Source: Duncaniella dubosii (GTDB taxonomy: Bacteria > Bacteroidota > Bacteroidia > Bacteroidales > Muribaculaceae). From it: a stretch of DNA of 15,511 bases. Below, in pieces: positions 8,655 through 14,965 of this stretch (positions are counted from its first letter, which is position 1; every line of letters starts with the position of its first letter). The stretch spans positions 1 to 15,511 of the forward strand of contig NZ_CP039400.1 in assembly GCF_004803915.1 (NCBI RefSeq), written 5' to 3'. Position numbers and translations under genes: made by a program. The notes beneath the pieces were generated by a model, which was not told the DNA's origin, made no database searches, and was given only the letters and a program-made list of their open reading frames with translations.

Positions 8655-9053
8655 CTATAATTGAAGCCAGCCCTCGAGATTATATTCAACCAATTCTAAT
8701 TGAATCCCTATAACACCATTGCATGATACTAAATAGTTGATAAAATCAGAAACATCATAGGTTGAGAATGAGAGCTGACCATTGCTGTCAAGTATTGAGT
8801 AAGATATTACATCTTCAATGTCAAAGTAGGAGCTATATACTCCTTCAGTTGTACTAATATAGACAACGACAGGACGAGCAGGCATTCTTTGACCATCCTT
8901 ATCTAGTTGTTGATTGTGATCTTTCGTCGGTTTCTGCTGCTGTTGTAATGTAACAGTATAAGAAACACTTGAGCTGTTGGCTGCAAGGGATAAGGGAAAC
9001 GATGACATTACAAGAGTCATTATTAGCATTTGGATGTAATAAATGGTTTTCAT
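8655..9053 (-). CDS. Small exported protein of unknown function, first gene of the RiPP operon (132 aa)
   Basis: Start chosen at the ATG at 9053, which begins a clear signal peptide (MKTIYYIQMLIMTLVMSSFPLSLAA); an in-frame TTG 30 bases upstream would put ten charged residues ahead of it and lies inside the promoter box. After the signal peptide come a glutamine-rich linker (about 38-56, LQQQQKPTKDHNQQ) and a strand-rich C-terminal half with IEDVISYSILDSNGQLSFSTYD. That half recalls the small secreted DUF3244-like proteins of Bacteroidales, but I cannot assign the family firmly. It has no Gly-Gly leader and only one cysteine (in VSCNG), so it is not a second precursor. Position ahead of the precursor suggests a periplasmic accessory or immunity role; this is a guess. 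Confidence 0.7.
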   Translation of the reverse strand: MKTIYYIQMLIMTLVMSSFPLSLAANSSSVSYTVTLQQQQKPTKDHNQQLDKDGQRMPARPVVVYISTTEGVYSSYFDIEDVISYSILDSNGQLSFSTYDVSDFINYLVSCNGVIGIQLELVEYNLEGWLQL

Positions 9054-9080
9054 GAAGTTTGAATATCTAAAGTGTTTTTC

Positions 9081-9088
9081 CAAAATTA
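9081..9088 (-). promoter_or_regulatory. Bacteroides-type promoter -7 box for the RiPP operon
   Basis: On the minus strand the box reads TAATTTTG, matching TAnnTTTG. It lies 28 bases upstream of the ATG at 9053, so the 5' leader would be short. No perfect TTTG -33 element is found at the usual 19-21 bases upstream; a TTTTTC lies slightly too far away. A weak -33 would fit a promoter that needs an activator, and dyad half-sites lie just upstream. Confidence 0.55.
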
Positions 9089-9118
9089 GCTATAAAATGT
9101 TGGCTAAGGACGAAAAAT

Positions 9119-9164
9119 GATAACGGAAAAATGACGGAAATTCATCCGTTATCTTCCCGTTATC
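9119..9164. promoter_or_regulatory. Cluster of TAACGG half-sites (candidate operator) upstream of the RiPP promoter
   Basis: Seen on the plus strand: GATAACGGA (9119-9127), a related TGACGGA (9132-9138), TCCGTTATC (9145-9153) and CCGTTATC (9157-9164). The first and third form a perfect 9-base inverted repeat with a 17-base centre; the third and fourth are direct repeats. All lie 31 or more bases upstream of the -7 box, where an activator or repressor would bind. The TPR-HTH regulator encoded next door is the natural candidate to bind here. A stem could also act as a weak terminator for the regulator gene, but no T-tract follows it. Confidence 0.55.
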
Positions 9165-9170
9165 ATCAAT

Positions 9171-9180
9171 GGGGGGGGGG
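9171..9180. repeat. Ten-base G homopolymer in the RiPP control region
   Basis: An uninterrupted run of ten G (C on the coding strand), eight bases after the regulator stop codon and between it and the TAACGG half-sites. Tracts like this can change length by slipped-strand mispairing. It lies outside every coding frame, so any effect would be on promoter or operator spacing, or on transcription through from the regulator. It is also a place where reads often miscount bases. Confidence 0.9.
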
Positions 9181-9188
9181 TAATATGT

Positions 9189-10931
9189 TTATAATGAGCG
9201 TATTATCGCATCAATAACTTTTGCTCCTTTTTTCTCATCAAGGATCTTCATACAGAGAGTTTCTCTTCTCGAAACAATAGCACCATTACTTCTACCAAGT
9301 AATGTTGTCATCTTTGATGGTTTGATTCCACATTTTATAAGAAGAGCTGTATGAAGGTCTATTGTAGTTAAATTCCCTAATGTAAGTAGATTGAGATTTA
9401 TCTTAAATTTAGGAGAACTAGATAAGACAATTTGTTCGATTTCACTCCAAAGAACATCACTCTCTTTTATAGTTTTTCCCTCTTGAATGTATTCTTGGAT
9501 TTTTTGGTAGGCAATAGATTGTAAAATTATAGGGGAGATTGATGACTGAGCACTAGCACTTTCATATAAAGTTAAAAGTTCTTTTTTTAGGCATTCCCTA
9601 AGTTCTTGCTCTGTACTCTTAGGTGAATTATGTGTAATAACGGGAGCTATTTCTTCTGTTTGGTTAATAATTGTTTGGCCTATATCAGATGATTGTTTTA
9701 ATTGACTTGTTACTAATTCAAGCTTTAGTTTTTCAATGTTAGCTAAAGCTTGTTGTAATTCAATGATATTGTTCTTACTTTTATTTTTAAAATAAAGAGA
9801 TATAAGGACTAGAAGTATAGCTAAGAATATAAAACCGACTATCCAATTCTTTAGTATATTAGAAAGTCTTTCTGCTTTGGCTTTTTGGTTTTCATGTAAC
9901 TGATAGTTGTAGAGACTCTGTTGGTTAATAGATAGTTGCATATTGTTCTCGTCATAGAAGCTCTCTAAAATGGTTCTATATTCGGAAATATATTGATTTA
10001 AAGTGTCTATCTCTATATATTTTCGTAGTTCTGGAGATAGTAGTACTTGATATCCAATTTCTTTGTGCGTTGGATCGTTATTTGAGATTAGATCTTTTGC
10101 ATAAATATACGCTGTGTCGAGAATTCCAGCGTCTAAATATATATTAGAAGCATAGCCGAGAACACTATTGCGTACCATAGGTTTTACTTCTTCAGATGTA
10201 TTACGAATATAGCTTAAAGCAGAATCAAGTTCTCCCTGCTTGTGTTTTACGGCAGCAAGATACATCCTTGATTTAGCCATATGATACGAAGGTTGATGAA
10301 CACTAAAACCTATAGACTCTTTAAAATATTTTTCAGCTAGATCATAATTTGAGTTCCTAAGATACGTACCACCCAATAATTGTAACCCGTATATAATATT
10401 AGTTGTATCTTGAAGATGCCGATTTATTTCTAATGCCTCATGAATATAGGGTATTGCTTCATCATAAAGCGATAGAGCTGTTAGAAGCCTACCTGTTTGA
10501 CTTAATATATTACATCTTAATTCTTGATTGCCAGAATTTGATGGCAAAGATTTAAGAGCATCCTGAAAATAGTGTAAAGAGGTAGGATAATCACCTAAAT
10601 CACTATAAACTCTTCCGCCATAATACAATGCTTCTGGATAGCGTCCATTTTTCTGATGTTTAAATTCAAAATCAATGACTTTCAGAATGAGGCTATCGGA
10701 GGAATGTGTAAGATACGCTTTATCTGCTACTTTCACTGAAAGGAAATCGTAGTAATGTTTATCAGCGTCAGATAAAAGATCATAATTAATAGCACTCAAC
10801 GAATCCCACGCTTCTTTGGGAGATTCAGACAATAAGCCTTCTACTCTTGAAAGTCGGAGATCTGAAGGCTTGTTGGAGCAGCAGGTAAAGGTTAGTGAGA
10901 GAATTAATAATAGTAATGTGCGTAGGATCAT
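9189..10931 (-). CDS. Membrane-anchored TPR regulator with C-terminal HTH-like domain (580 aa)
   Basis: Seen: a hydrophobic N-terminus ending in FTCCSN (lipoprotein-like, cysteines 17-18); repeated TPR-like helical pairs over about 40-330 (for example ALYYGGRVYSDLGDYPTSLHYF); one transmembrane segment (about 362-381, WIVGFIFLAILLVLISLYF); a coiled coil (about 385-415); and a C-terminal helical domain (about 450-580) with an HTH-like stretch, LLIKCGIKPSKMTTLLGRSNGAIVS shortened here to its core CGIKPSKMTTLLGRSNGA. This layout is common in Bacteroidetes regulators that sense with a periplasmic TPR domain and bind DNA in the cytoplasm. It ends just before the RiPP control region and is the likely regulator of that operon. 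Its ATG overlaps the upstream stop by four bases (ATGA), so it is translationally coupled to the ribbon-helix-helix gene. Confidence 0.82.
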   Translation of the reverse strand: MILRTLLLLILSLTFTCCSNKPSDLRLSRVEGLLSESPKEAWDSLSAINYDLLSDADKHYYDFLSVKVADKAYLTHSSDSLILKVIDFEFKHQKNGRYPEALYYGGRVYSDLGDYPTSLHYFQDALKSLPSNSGNQELRCNILSQTGRLLTALSLYDEAIPYIHEALEINRHLQDTTNIIYGLQLLGGTYLRNSNYDLAEKYFKESIGFSVHQPSYHMAKSRMYLAAVKHKQGELDSALSYIRNTSEEVKPMVRNSVLGYASNIYLDAGILDTAYIYAKDLISNNDPTHKEIGYQVLLSPELRKYIEIDTLNQYISEYRTILESFYDENNMQLSINQQSLYNYQLHENQKAKAERLSNILKNWIVGFIFLAILLVLISLYFKNKSKNNIIELQQALANIEKLKLELVTSQLKQSSDIGQTIINQTEEIAPVITHNSPKSTEQELRECLKKELLTLYESASAQSSISPIILQSIAYQKIQEYIQEGKTIKESDVLWSEIEQIVLSSSPKFKINLNLLTLGNLTTIDLHTALLIKCGIKPSKMTTLLGRSNGAIVSRRETLCMKILDEKKGAKVIDAIIRSL

Positions 10932-11179
10932 TGTTCTGAAATATATCCGAGGATAAAGTCCTCGATTACACTGGACATGGATTTGCCTCTTGTAGCACAG
11001 ACGGCTTTGAAGCGAGATTGTAATTCTTGATCGATATTGAATGATGTTGGTCTCTTGTTTGATGTTTTTGTTACTGTCTCTACTGAGGTTGTTCCAGCGA
11101 GCATGTTGTCGATAGGCGATGGGATAGTTGCCGGTTGAGTCCCGTTTTGAGGCACTGTTAAAATTTTATTTTTAGCCAT
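10928..11179 (-). CDS. Small ribbon-helix-helix DNA-binding protein, probable partition partner of ParA (83 aa)
   Basis: Seen: a flexible N-terminal part (1-43, rich in Thr/Pro/Asn), then a compact C-terminal domain RPTSFNIDQELQSRFKAVC with a following helix MSSVIEDFILGYI, the strand-helix-helix pattern of CopG/Arc/ParG-like proteins. It follows parA by 72 bases in the same direction. In plasmids such small proteins bind a centromere and the par promoter and stimulate ParA; the gap upstream holds dyads that could be its sites. The unstructured N-terminal tail fits ParG-like proteins that contact the ATPase. It overlaps the regulator gene downstream by four bases. It could instead be a general transcription repressor. 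Confidence 0.75.
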   Translation of the reverse strand: MAKNKILTVPQNGTQPATIPSPIDNMLAGTTSVETVTKTSNKRPTSFNIDQELQSRFKAVCATRGKSMSSVIEDFILGYISEQ

Positions 11180-11188
11180 GATAAATGA

Positions 11189-11248
11189 TTATTGATTTAG
11201 TGATTTCAATAATTAATGAAATATTGATTTTGCTAAATATTTATTTAG
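11189..11248. promoter_or_regulatory. Dyads and repeats between parA and the ribbon-helix-helix gene
   Basis: The AT-rich gap holds an inverted repeat TTATTGA/TCAATAA (11189-11195 and 11206-11212), another ATTTCA/TGAAAT (11203-11208 and 11217-11222), a palindrome CTAAATA-TT-TATTTAG (11233-11248) and two ATTGATTT copies 32 bases apart (11191 and 11223). TTATTGA also occurs twice upstream of parA. This fits an operator or centromere bound by the small DNA-binding protein. No clear TAnnTTTG box was found. In AT-rich DNA some of these matches can be chance. Confidence 0.4.
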
Positions 11249-11251
11249 TAA

Positions 11252-11998
11252 TTAGAGCTTGCTCTCAAGTTCGGTCACTAATGCTTGGAAATCTTTTGCT
11301 CCATTCGCTTCGGGGTTGAAACTGACAATGTCAGTAAAATCGAAGGCCGCTTTGGAAACATCATTATTTTTGCGGATAACCGTGGAAAGAACCCGATCTC
11401 CGTACTTAGATCTGACATCTGTTTCAATAGCTTCTGTCATGGTCTGTCCTTTTTCATAGATATTGAAGAAGATATAGTCAATATGTATGCCGGGATTCAG
11501 TACCTGCATTTTTACGCAAAATTGATCCATCATTGACAAACCGTAGTTTGACATGAGATCGGCCTTCATAGGCACTATTAATTTATTGGCGGCAGTAAGT
11601 GCGTTGATTGTAACTAATCCGAGAGCCGGAGGGCAGTCTAGAAGAACATAGTCGTAAATGGTACTGAATGGATCGAGAAGTACCTTTAGTACTCTTTCTC
11701 GGTTAAACATCATCTGTAATTCCAAATCAATTCCCGCCATATCAAGACCACTTGGTACAATATCGAGATTTTCACGGATTGGATAGATGGGAAGATTGAG
11801 CTGCTCACGAATTGCGTGGTAGATAATTCGTGGGGGAATGTTCTCCATGAAATGCCGGGTAAGATTGGCTTGGGTATCCAAGTCAACCATCAACACTTTC
11901 TTCCCTCTTGATGCCAATACTGCTCCGATGGATGCGACAGAGGCGGTTTTACCGACTCCGCCCTTATGATTGGCTATTGCTATAATTTTGGCTTTCAT
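11252..11998 (-). CDS. parA: ParA-family partition ATPase (Soj type, 248 aa)
   Basis: Drives segregation of the replicon with a centromere-binding partner. Seen: the deviant Walker A motif KGGVGKT (residues 12-18), the DLDTQANLT switch motif (39-47), and the Walker B region YDYVLLDCPPALG (about 115-127). It starts directly with the ATPase fold and lacks the N-terminal DNA-binding domain of large ParA proteins, so it is of the small, chromosomal-like or type Ib kind, which fits a small ribbon-helix-helix partner just downstream. It is transcribed away from the replication gene, and a Bacteroides-type promoter lies 40 bases upstream. Confidence 0.93.
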   Translation of the reverse strand: MKAKIIAIANHKGGVGKTASVASIGAVLASRGKKVLMVDLDTQANLTRHFMENIPPRIIYHAIREQLNLPIYPIRENLDIVPSGLDMAGIDLELQMMFNRERVLKVLLDPFSTIYDYVLLDCPPALGLVTINALTAANKLIVPMKADLMSNYGLSMMDQFCVKMQVLNPGIHIDYIFFNIYEKGQTMTEAIETDVRSKYGDRVLSTVIRKNNDVSKAAFDFTDIVSFNPEANGAKDFQALVTELESKL

Positions 11999-12037
11999 TA
12001 ATGATGGGGTTAAGGATTATGTCTTAATTTGACACTG

Positions 12038-12069
12038 CAAAGATAATAATAATTATTGAATTACTGAAA
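12038..12069 (-). promoter_or_regulatory. Probable parA promoter
   Basis: On the minus strand TATCTTTG (12045-12038) matches the Bacteroides -7 box exactly. Twenty bases upstream lies TTTC (12069-12066), one base off the -33 TTTG. The box is about 40 bases from the parA ATG. A TAATTATTGAAT repeat (12050-12061) overlaps the spacer, so a bound protein could block the promoter, consistent with par autoregulation. Confidence 0.65.
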
Positions 12070-12186
12070 TAGTGTTTTACCATTTTAGTGTTTTCTACTA
12101 AGACTATTCTAATCATATGGGAAACAGCAGCTGTCGCTAATTATTGAATAATATAATTAGTGATAGTGGTAATTATTTAATTAGTG
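12050..12186. repeat. Iteron-like repeats and dyads in the divergent parA-rep region
   Basis: The 316-base gap between parA and rep is AT-rich with repeated words: TAATTATTGAAT at 12050 and 12138, TAATTATTTAAT at 12170; TAATTAGTG at 12154 and 12178; TAGTGTTTT at 12070 and 12086 (16 bases apart). There is also a dyad CTAATTAT/ATAATTAG (12137-12160) and ACAGC-A-GCTGT (12124-12134). Such clusters are typical of plasmid origins or of rep/par operators. The spacing is irregular, so a strict iteron array is not shown. Confidence 0.5.
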
Positions 12187-12192
12187 GTGAAA

Positions 12193-12224
12193 TTTGGATT
12201 AATCCGAGGAATGTAGTATCTTTG
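12193..12224 (+). promoter_or_regulatory. Bacteroides-type promoter of the replication gene
   Basis: TTTG (12193-12196), then exactly 20 bases, then TATCTTTG (12217-12224): a full match to the -33/-7 consensus. The start ATG of the replication gene is about 90 bases downstream, leaving a leader that holds a strong hairpin. Confidence 0.75.
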
Positions 12225-12259
12225 CAAAAGTGTAAAAGAAATTTCATTGATAATATACG

Positions 12260-12294
12260 CCCCCCCACACTGGGGCACGAGGAACGAGTGCCCC
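12260..12294 (+). promoter_or_regulatory. Leader hairpin of the replication gene with a competing stem
   Basis: GGGGCAC (12272-12278) pairs perfectly with GTGCCCC (12288-12294) across a 9-base loop GAGGAACGA. Just upstream a C7 run (12260-12266) can pair with the same GGGG, giving a mutually exclusive stem. The hairpin ends 20 bases before the ATG. This could control translation or copy number. No antisense promoter was identified. Confidence 0.45.
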
Positions 12295-12314
12295 TCTGTT
12301 CAAAATTTTAGATT

Positions 12315-13994
12315 ATGAGTATAGATTTTAGTAAGGTTGACTTGAATAATTTTGATTTCGATACTCTTCCTGCGGATGAGTACCGGGAGTTTCTTCAGGC
12401 TTGGTCGGATTATCATGGTCGGCTGAACCGTATTTCTGTGGATGTGTTGGAGCAGGAGTTTGAGCGTAAATCCGATTATCTTCAGTGTGGGGAGCATTAT
12501 GAATTGTCAGAGCTTTATCCTGATGAGTTTGTCGAGTTGTTGTTTGAGAGGAAAGCCTTTGAACAGGGTGAGGGGATTATTCCTTTTGAGGAAGTACAGA
12601 GTTATGAATACCAGTTGTGGTTGAAGCAGAAGATCCGGAACAAAGCTTTGAGGTCAGAGTCCTCCAATTCAGATGATGTACAGTCAGAGAAGATAGACTA
12701 TAGTGGTTATCGTATGTGGAGATATAATCCTGTGGTCTTCTACAAGGATGGAAAGAAGAACAGACATAGGTTGTTGTTGAAGGATGATGGTGAGAGTCTG
12801 AGTTTCCTAAATGGGCGCGACTTTGCGATATTGTCTCCGGTGACTTATGTGGGACGTACCAACTCTTATAGGAACGCTCGGTTTCTTTATGCCTTTGCTA
12901 TAGATCTTGACGGTGTGAGTATGCATGAGGTGAGGATGTTGTTGCGAGGTATGACAACAGGGGTTTATCCGGTTGCCAATATCATAGTCAATTCAGGGCA
13001 TGGGATTCATGTGTATTACCTGTTGAAGCGTCCAATCGAAATGTTCGCTACTCGCCTTGATGCGTTGAATAAGATGAAACGAGGTTTGACCAAGATTGTG
13101 TGGCTCGTGTCAAAACTTGGTGCGGAGAGAGCGCAGGTTCAGAGTGTAGTGCAGGGATTCCGTGTGCCGGGAACCAAGACAAAGTTCGGCAAACCTATCC
13201 GGGCATTTTGGAACCGTTCCGCGCCCATGCACACGCCGGAGGAATTGAACAGTTTTTTAGGGCGTGCTTTCGGATTGTCTGATGAAGAAATCGGACAGTT
13301 GACAGACAAAACTCCGCATAATCCGTCCCGTGTGACGCTGAAAGAGGCGCAGGAACGATGGCCGGAATGGTATGCTTCACGTGTTATAGGACGCCGCAGG
13401 GTAGGCAAGAAGTGGCAACTCAATCGTGGATTATATGATTGGTGGTTGAATATCCTTAAAGACGGTCAGCAGGTGGAAGTGCATCATCGGTACTGGTGCA
13501 TTCTTACATTGGTAGTTTATGCTGTCAAATGTGGTGTTTCCCGTGATGAAGTCCTTGCGGATGCTATTTCCTTGGTTCCGGCTTTTGACCGTAAGACTGA
13601 GACAGTGGATAATCCCTTCACGGAAGATGATGTTAAAGATGCCATGAGAGCGTATGACGAGGAATATAACAAGTGGCCGATTAGAGTTATTGAAACGACC
13701 ACAGGTATAAGGATAGAGCGAAATAAGCGCAATAATAGAGGACGTGAGAAACATATTAAACTCATGAATTTTGTCAGGGATAATATCTCTTATCCTGATG
13801 GAAACTGGAGAGACGGTAGTGGGAGGAAAAAAGCCACTATCGATAGCAGTTCTCATGCTAGACTTGTTAAGGAGTGGCGTACTAAAAATCCGGACAGCAA
13901 GAATAAATCTTTGTGTGCCCGGGAAACAGGACTCTCCAGACCTACTGTTACCCGGTGGTGGGATTCTGTCGTGCAGGAATTACTAAACCACTAA
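12315..13994 (+). CDS. Plasmid replication protein with primase-like (AEP) core and C-terminal HTH (559 aa)
   Basis: Seen: the core motifs of archaeo-eukaryotic-type primases, namely AIDLDG (D197, D199; metal binding) after a strand-rich region, then NSGHGIHVYYLL (S227, G228, H229, G230, H232; nucleotide binding), then VQGFRVPGTKTK (about 279-290), the QxFRxPG motif often seen in plasmid and integrative-element primases. The N-terminus (1-130) is acidic and of unknown fold. The middle (370-480) is helical. The C-terminus has an HTH-like SLCARETGLSRPTVTRWW (about 535-550) for origin binding. No helicase motifs are visible, so it would rely on a host helicase. It is transcribed alone, with its own promoter, divergent from parA. 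I take it as the replication initiator/primase; it is not close to the classic RepA fold by eye. Confidence 0.8.
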   Translation: MSIDFSKVDLNNFDFDTLPADEYREFLQAWSDYHGRLNRISVDVLEQEFERKSDYLQCGEHYELSELYPDEFVELLFERKAFEQGEGIIPFEEVQSYEYQLWLKQKIRNKALRSESSNSDDVQSEKIDYSGYRMWRYNPVVFYKDGKKNRHRLLLKDDGESLSFLNGRDFAILSPVTYVGRTNSYRNARFLYAFAIDLDGVSMHEVRMLLRGMTTGVYPVANIIVNSGHGIHVYYLLKRPIEMFATRLDALNKMKRGLTKIVWLVSKLGAERAQVQSVVQGFRVPGTKTKFGKPIRAFWNRSAPMHTPEELNSFLGRAFGLSDEEIGQLTDKTPHNPSRVTLKEAQERWPEWYASRVIGRRRVGKKWQLNRGLYDWWLNILKDGQQVEVHHRYWCILTLVVYAVKCGVSRDEVLADAISLVPAFDRKTETVDNPFTEDDVKDAMRAYDEEYNKWPIRVIETTTGIRIERNKRNNRGREKHIKLMNFVRDNISYPDGNWRDGSGRKKATIDSSSHARLVKEWRTKNPDSKNKSLCARETGLSRPTVTRWWDSVVQELLNH

Positions 13995-14013
13995 AACAAT
14001 AAAACATTAAATA

Positions 14014-14037
14014 AATAAAACAATATATTGTTTTATT
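14014..14037. terminator. 24-base perfect palindrome downstream of rep (terminator or protein-binding site)
   Basis: The half AATAAAACAATA is followed at once by its exact reverse complement. It lies 20 bases after the rep stop. It has no GC base pairs beyond two, so as an RNA stem it is weak, but it ends in TTTTATT and could act as a bidirectional terminator. TAAAACA occurs three times here (13992, 14000, 14016), so a protein-binding role at an origin is also possible. Confidence 0.5.
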
Positions 14038-14124
14038 GCTTGGCTTGCGAGTCCGTTTCATAGTTACCTTCAAGAACCATAACCATAGTATGAATGTTAT
14101 TTGTAAGGAAAATATTTACGCCAG

Positions 14125-14172
14125 AATTTTCAGGTAAAATAATTTTCAGAAATATGAATTTTCAAAACAAAT
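14125..14172 (+). repeat. Three tandem 16-base repeats (iteron-like)
   Basis: AATTTTCA occurs at 14125, 14141 and 14157, exactly 16 bases apart each time; the remaining eight bases of each unit are A-rich and partly shared. The array ends 16 bases before the next ATG, so it could be an operator of that gene or part of the replication origin. The gap 13995-14188 holds nothing else that I recognise. Confidence 0.6.
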
Positions 14173-14188
14173 AACAAATGCTTTATCA

Positions 14189-14671
14189 ATGGATGAAACA
14201 GAAGAAGAAAAGGTTGATCTTTTAGCAGTCAGAAAATCTTTTGAGAAAGATCCAAGAAAGGTCATTGAGATAGAGATGAACAAGGATGGCATATTCTCCG
14301 AGAGAACTATATATGCTATGGAAAACACATTGAATTTGAGCCTGCTTTCACCCCCTGAAGGCCCGAAGTTGGCAAGTGAGGCAGAGGCTCTGTTCGTGCT
14401 GTCAAAGCGCGGAACTGTTTTGGAAACAACAGAAGCTGATTTCATAGAGGGATATATCTCCCCTATGGTGTACCGATCTTCCTCGATGAAGTTCCCGCAG
14501 GTTCCAATCGCCCCGAAGTTCGTGAAGATGATCAAGGATATGAACGCCGGAAGTGGTGTCCCACACGCTACGATCACATCTACAATCAACAACATACTCG
14601 ACCGCTTTTTCAGTGGGTATTTGCTTGTGAGTAACCGTGTCAAAATGGGATACGGCAAGGTCGAGGAATAG
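14189..14671 (+). CDS. Hypothetical protein, possibly DUF3408-like mobilization accessory (160 aa)
   Basis: No firm family. Seen: an acidic N-terminus (MDETEEEKVDLLAVR), a middle segment of mixed character, and a C-terminal part IAPKFVKMIKDMNAGSGVPHATITSTINNILDRFF. That part resembles the C-terminal domain of DUF3408 proteins (a strand, then two helices ending in an ...Y..NIL.HH-like stretch), which sit near mobilization genes in Bacteroidales elements. No membrane segment or signal peptide. It lies between the replication gene and the putative oriT and points toward the relaxase gene, so a role as DNA-binding accessory of transfer is likely but inferred. The in-frame start ATG directly follows the repeats. 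Confidence 0.6.
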   Translation: MDETEEEKVDLLAVRKSFEKDPRKVIEIEMNKDGIFSERTIYAMENTLNLSLLSPPEGPKLASEAEALFVLSKRGTVLETTEADFIEGYISPMVYRSSSMKFPQVPIAPKFVKMIKDMNAGSGVPHATITSTINNILDRFFSGYLLVSNRVKMGYGKVEE

Positions 14672-14750
14672 CACAGGTATCCTCCGGAGGTCAGTTGTTT
14701 CAGGCGGTTCCATCGCTTGCACGAGAGCAAATTTGAAAAATTTGCCATAG

Positions 14751-14836
14751 CTTAATAGGGCAAAATATTGGCGAAGCCACCGCATCCACTCCGTTGGGAT
14801 GCTATATTTAACCCTATTAAGGCATGTGGCTTCGCC
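14751..14836. repeat. Interleaved inverted repeats (a-b-a'-b' order)
   Basis: Arm a CTTAATAGGG (14751-14760) matches a' CCCTATTAAG (14812-14821); extended inward, 16 of 18 bases pair (14751-14768 with 14804-14821). Arm b GGCGAAGCCAC (14770-14780) matches b' GTGGCTTCGCC (14826-14836) over all 11 bases. Since b lies inside the a-a' loop and b' outside it, the two stems interlock. Between them GCATCC (14782-14787) pairs with GGATGC (14797-14802). Confidence 0.8.
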
Positions 14837-14851
14837 CCCTACAACCCCCAC

Positions 14852-14965
14852 AAGGGGAGTGTCCTCTCCCCTTTGAACCCCACCGCCGGGATGACCCTTC
14901 CCGGACCCTCGGACAAGGGCTTCCAGCCCCCGTCACCCCCGGGCAGAGAGTGACCCTCTCTCTGC
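14852..14965. repeat. Series of GC-rich hairpins, two sharing the loop TGACCCT
   Basis: AAGGGGAG (14852-14859) pairs with CTCCCCTT (14866-14873), loop TGTCCT. CCGGGA (14886-14891) pairs with TCCCGG (14899-14904), loop TGACCCT. GCAGAGAG (14943-14950) pairs with CTCTCTGC (14958-14965), loop TGACCCT again. Stem sequences differ while the loop is kept, which suggests a recognised loop rather than simple duplication. Confidence 0.7.

Noticed and set aside
8393..8713. Plus-strand open frame of 106 codons over the precursor gene
   Set aside because: It is antisense to a well supported precursor, has no recognisable domain and no plus-strand promoter.
9054..9083. TTG start of the 132-aa gene at 9083
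   Set aside because: It overlaps the -7 box and puts a charged segment ahead of the signal peptide.
12260..12266. C7 run as a phase-variation tract
   Set aside because: Too short to slip readily and better explained as an arm of the leader structure.
13431..13856. Minus-strand frame of 141 codons inside rep
   Set aside because: Shadow of the replication gene; no promoter or family likeness.
14125..14172. CRISPR array
   Set aside because: Units are 16 bases with no spacers, only three copies, and no cas genes.
14146..14748. Minus-strand frame of 200 codons over the DUF3408-like gene
   Set aside because: Low-complexity Ser/Leu-rich translation typical of the opposite strand of a real gene; direction disagrees with neighbours.
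14402..14851. Minus-strand frame of 149 codons across the oriT-like region
   Set aside because: Spans inverted repeats and part of a plus-strand gene, with no domain features.
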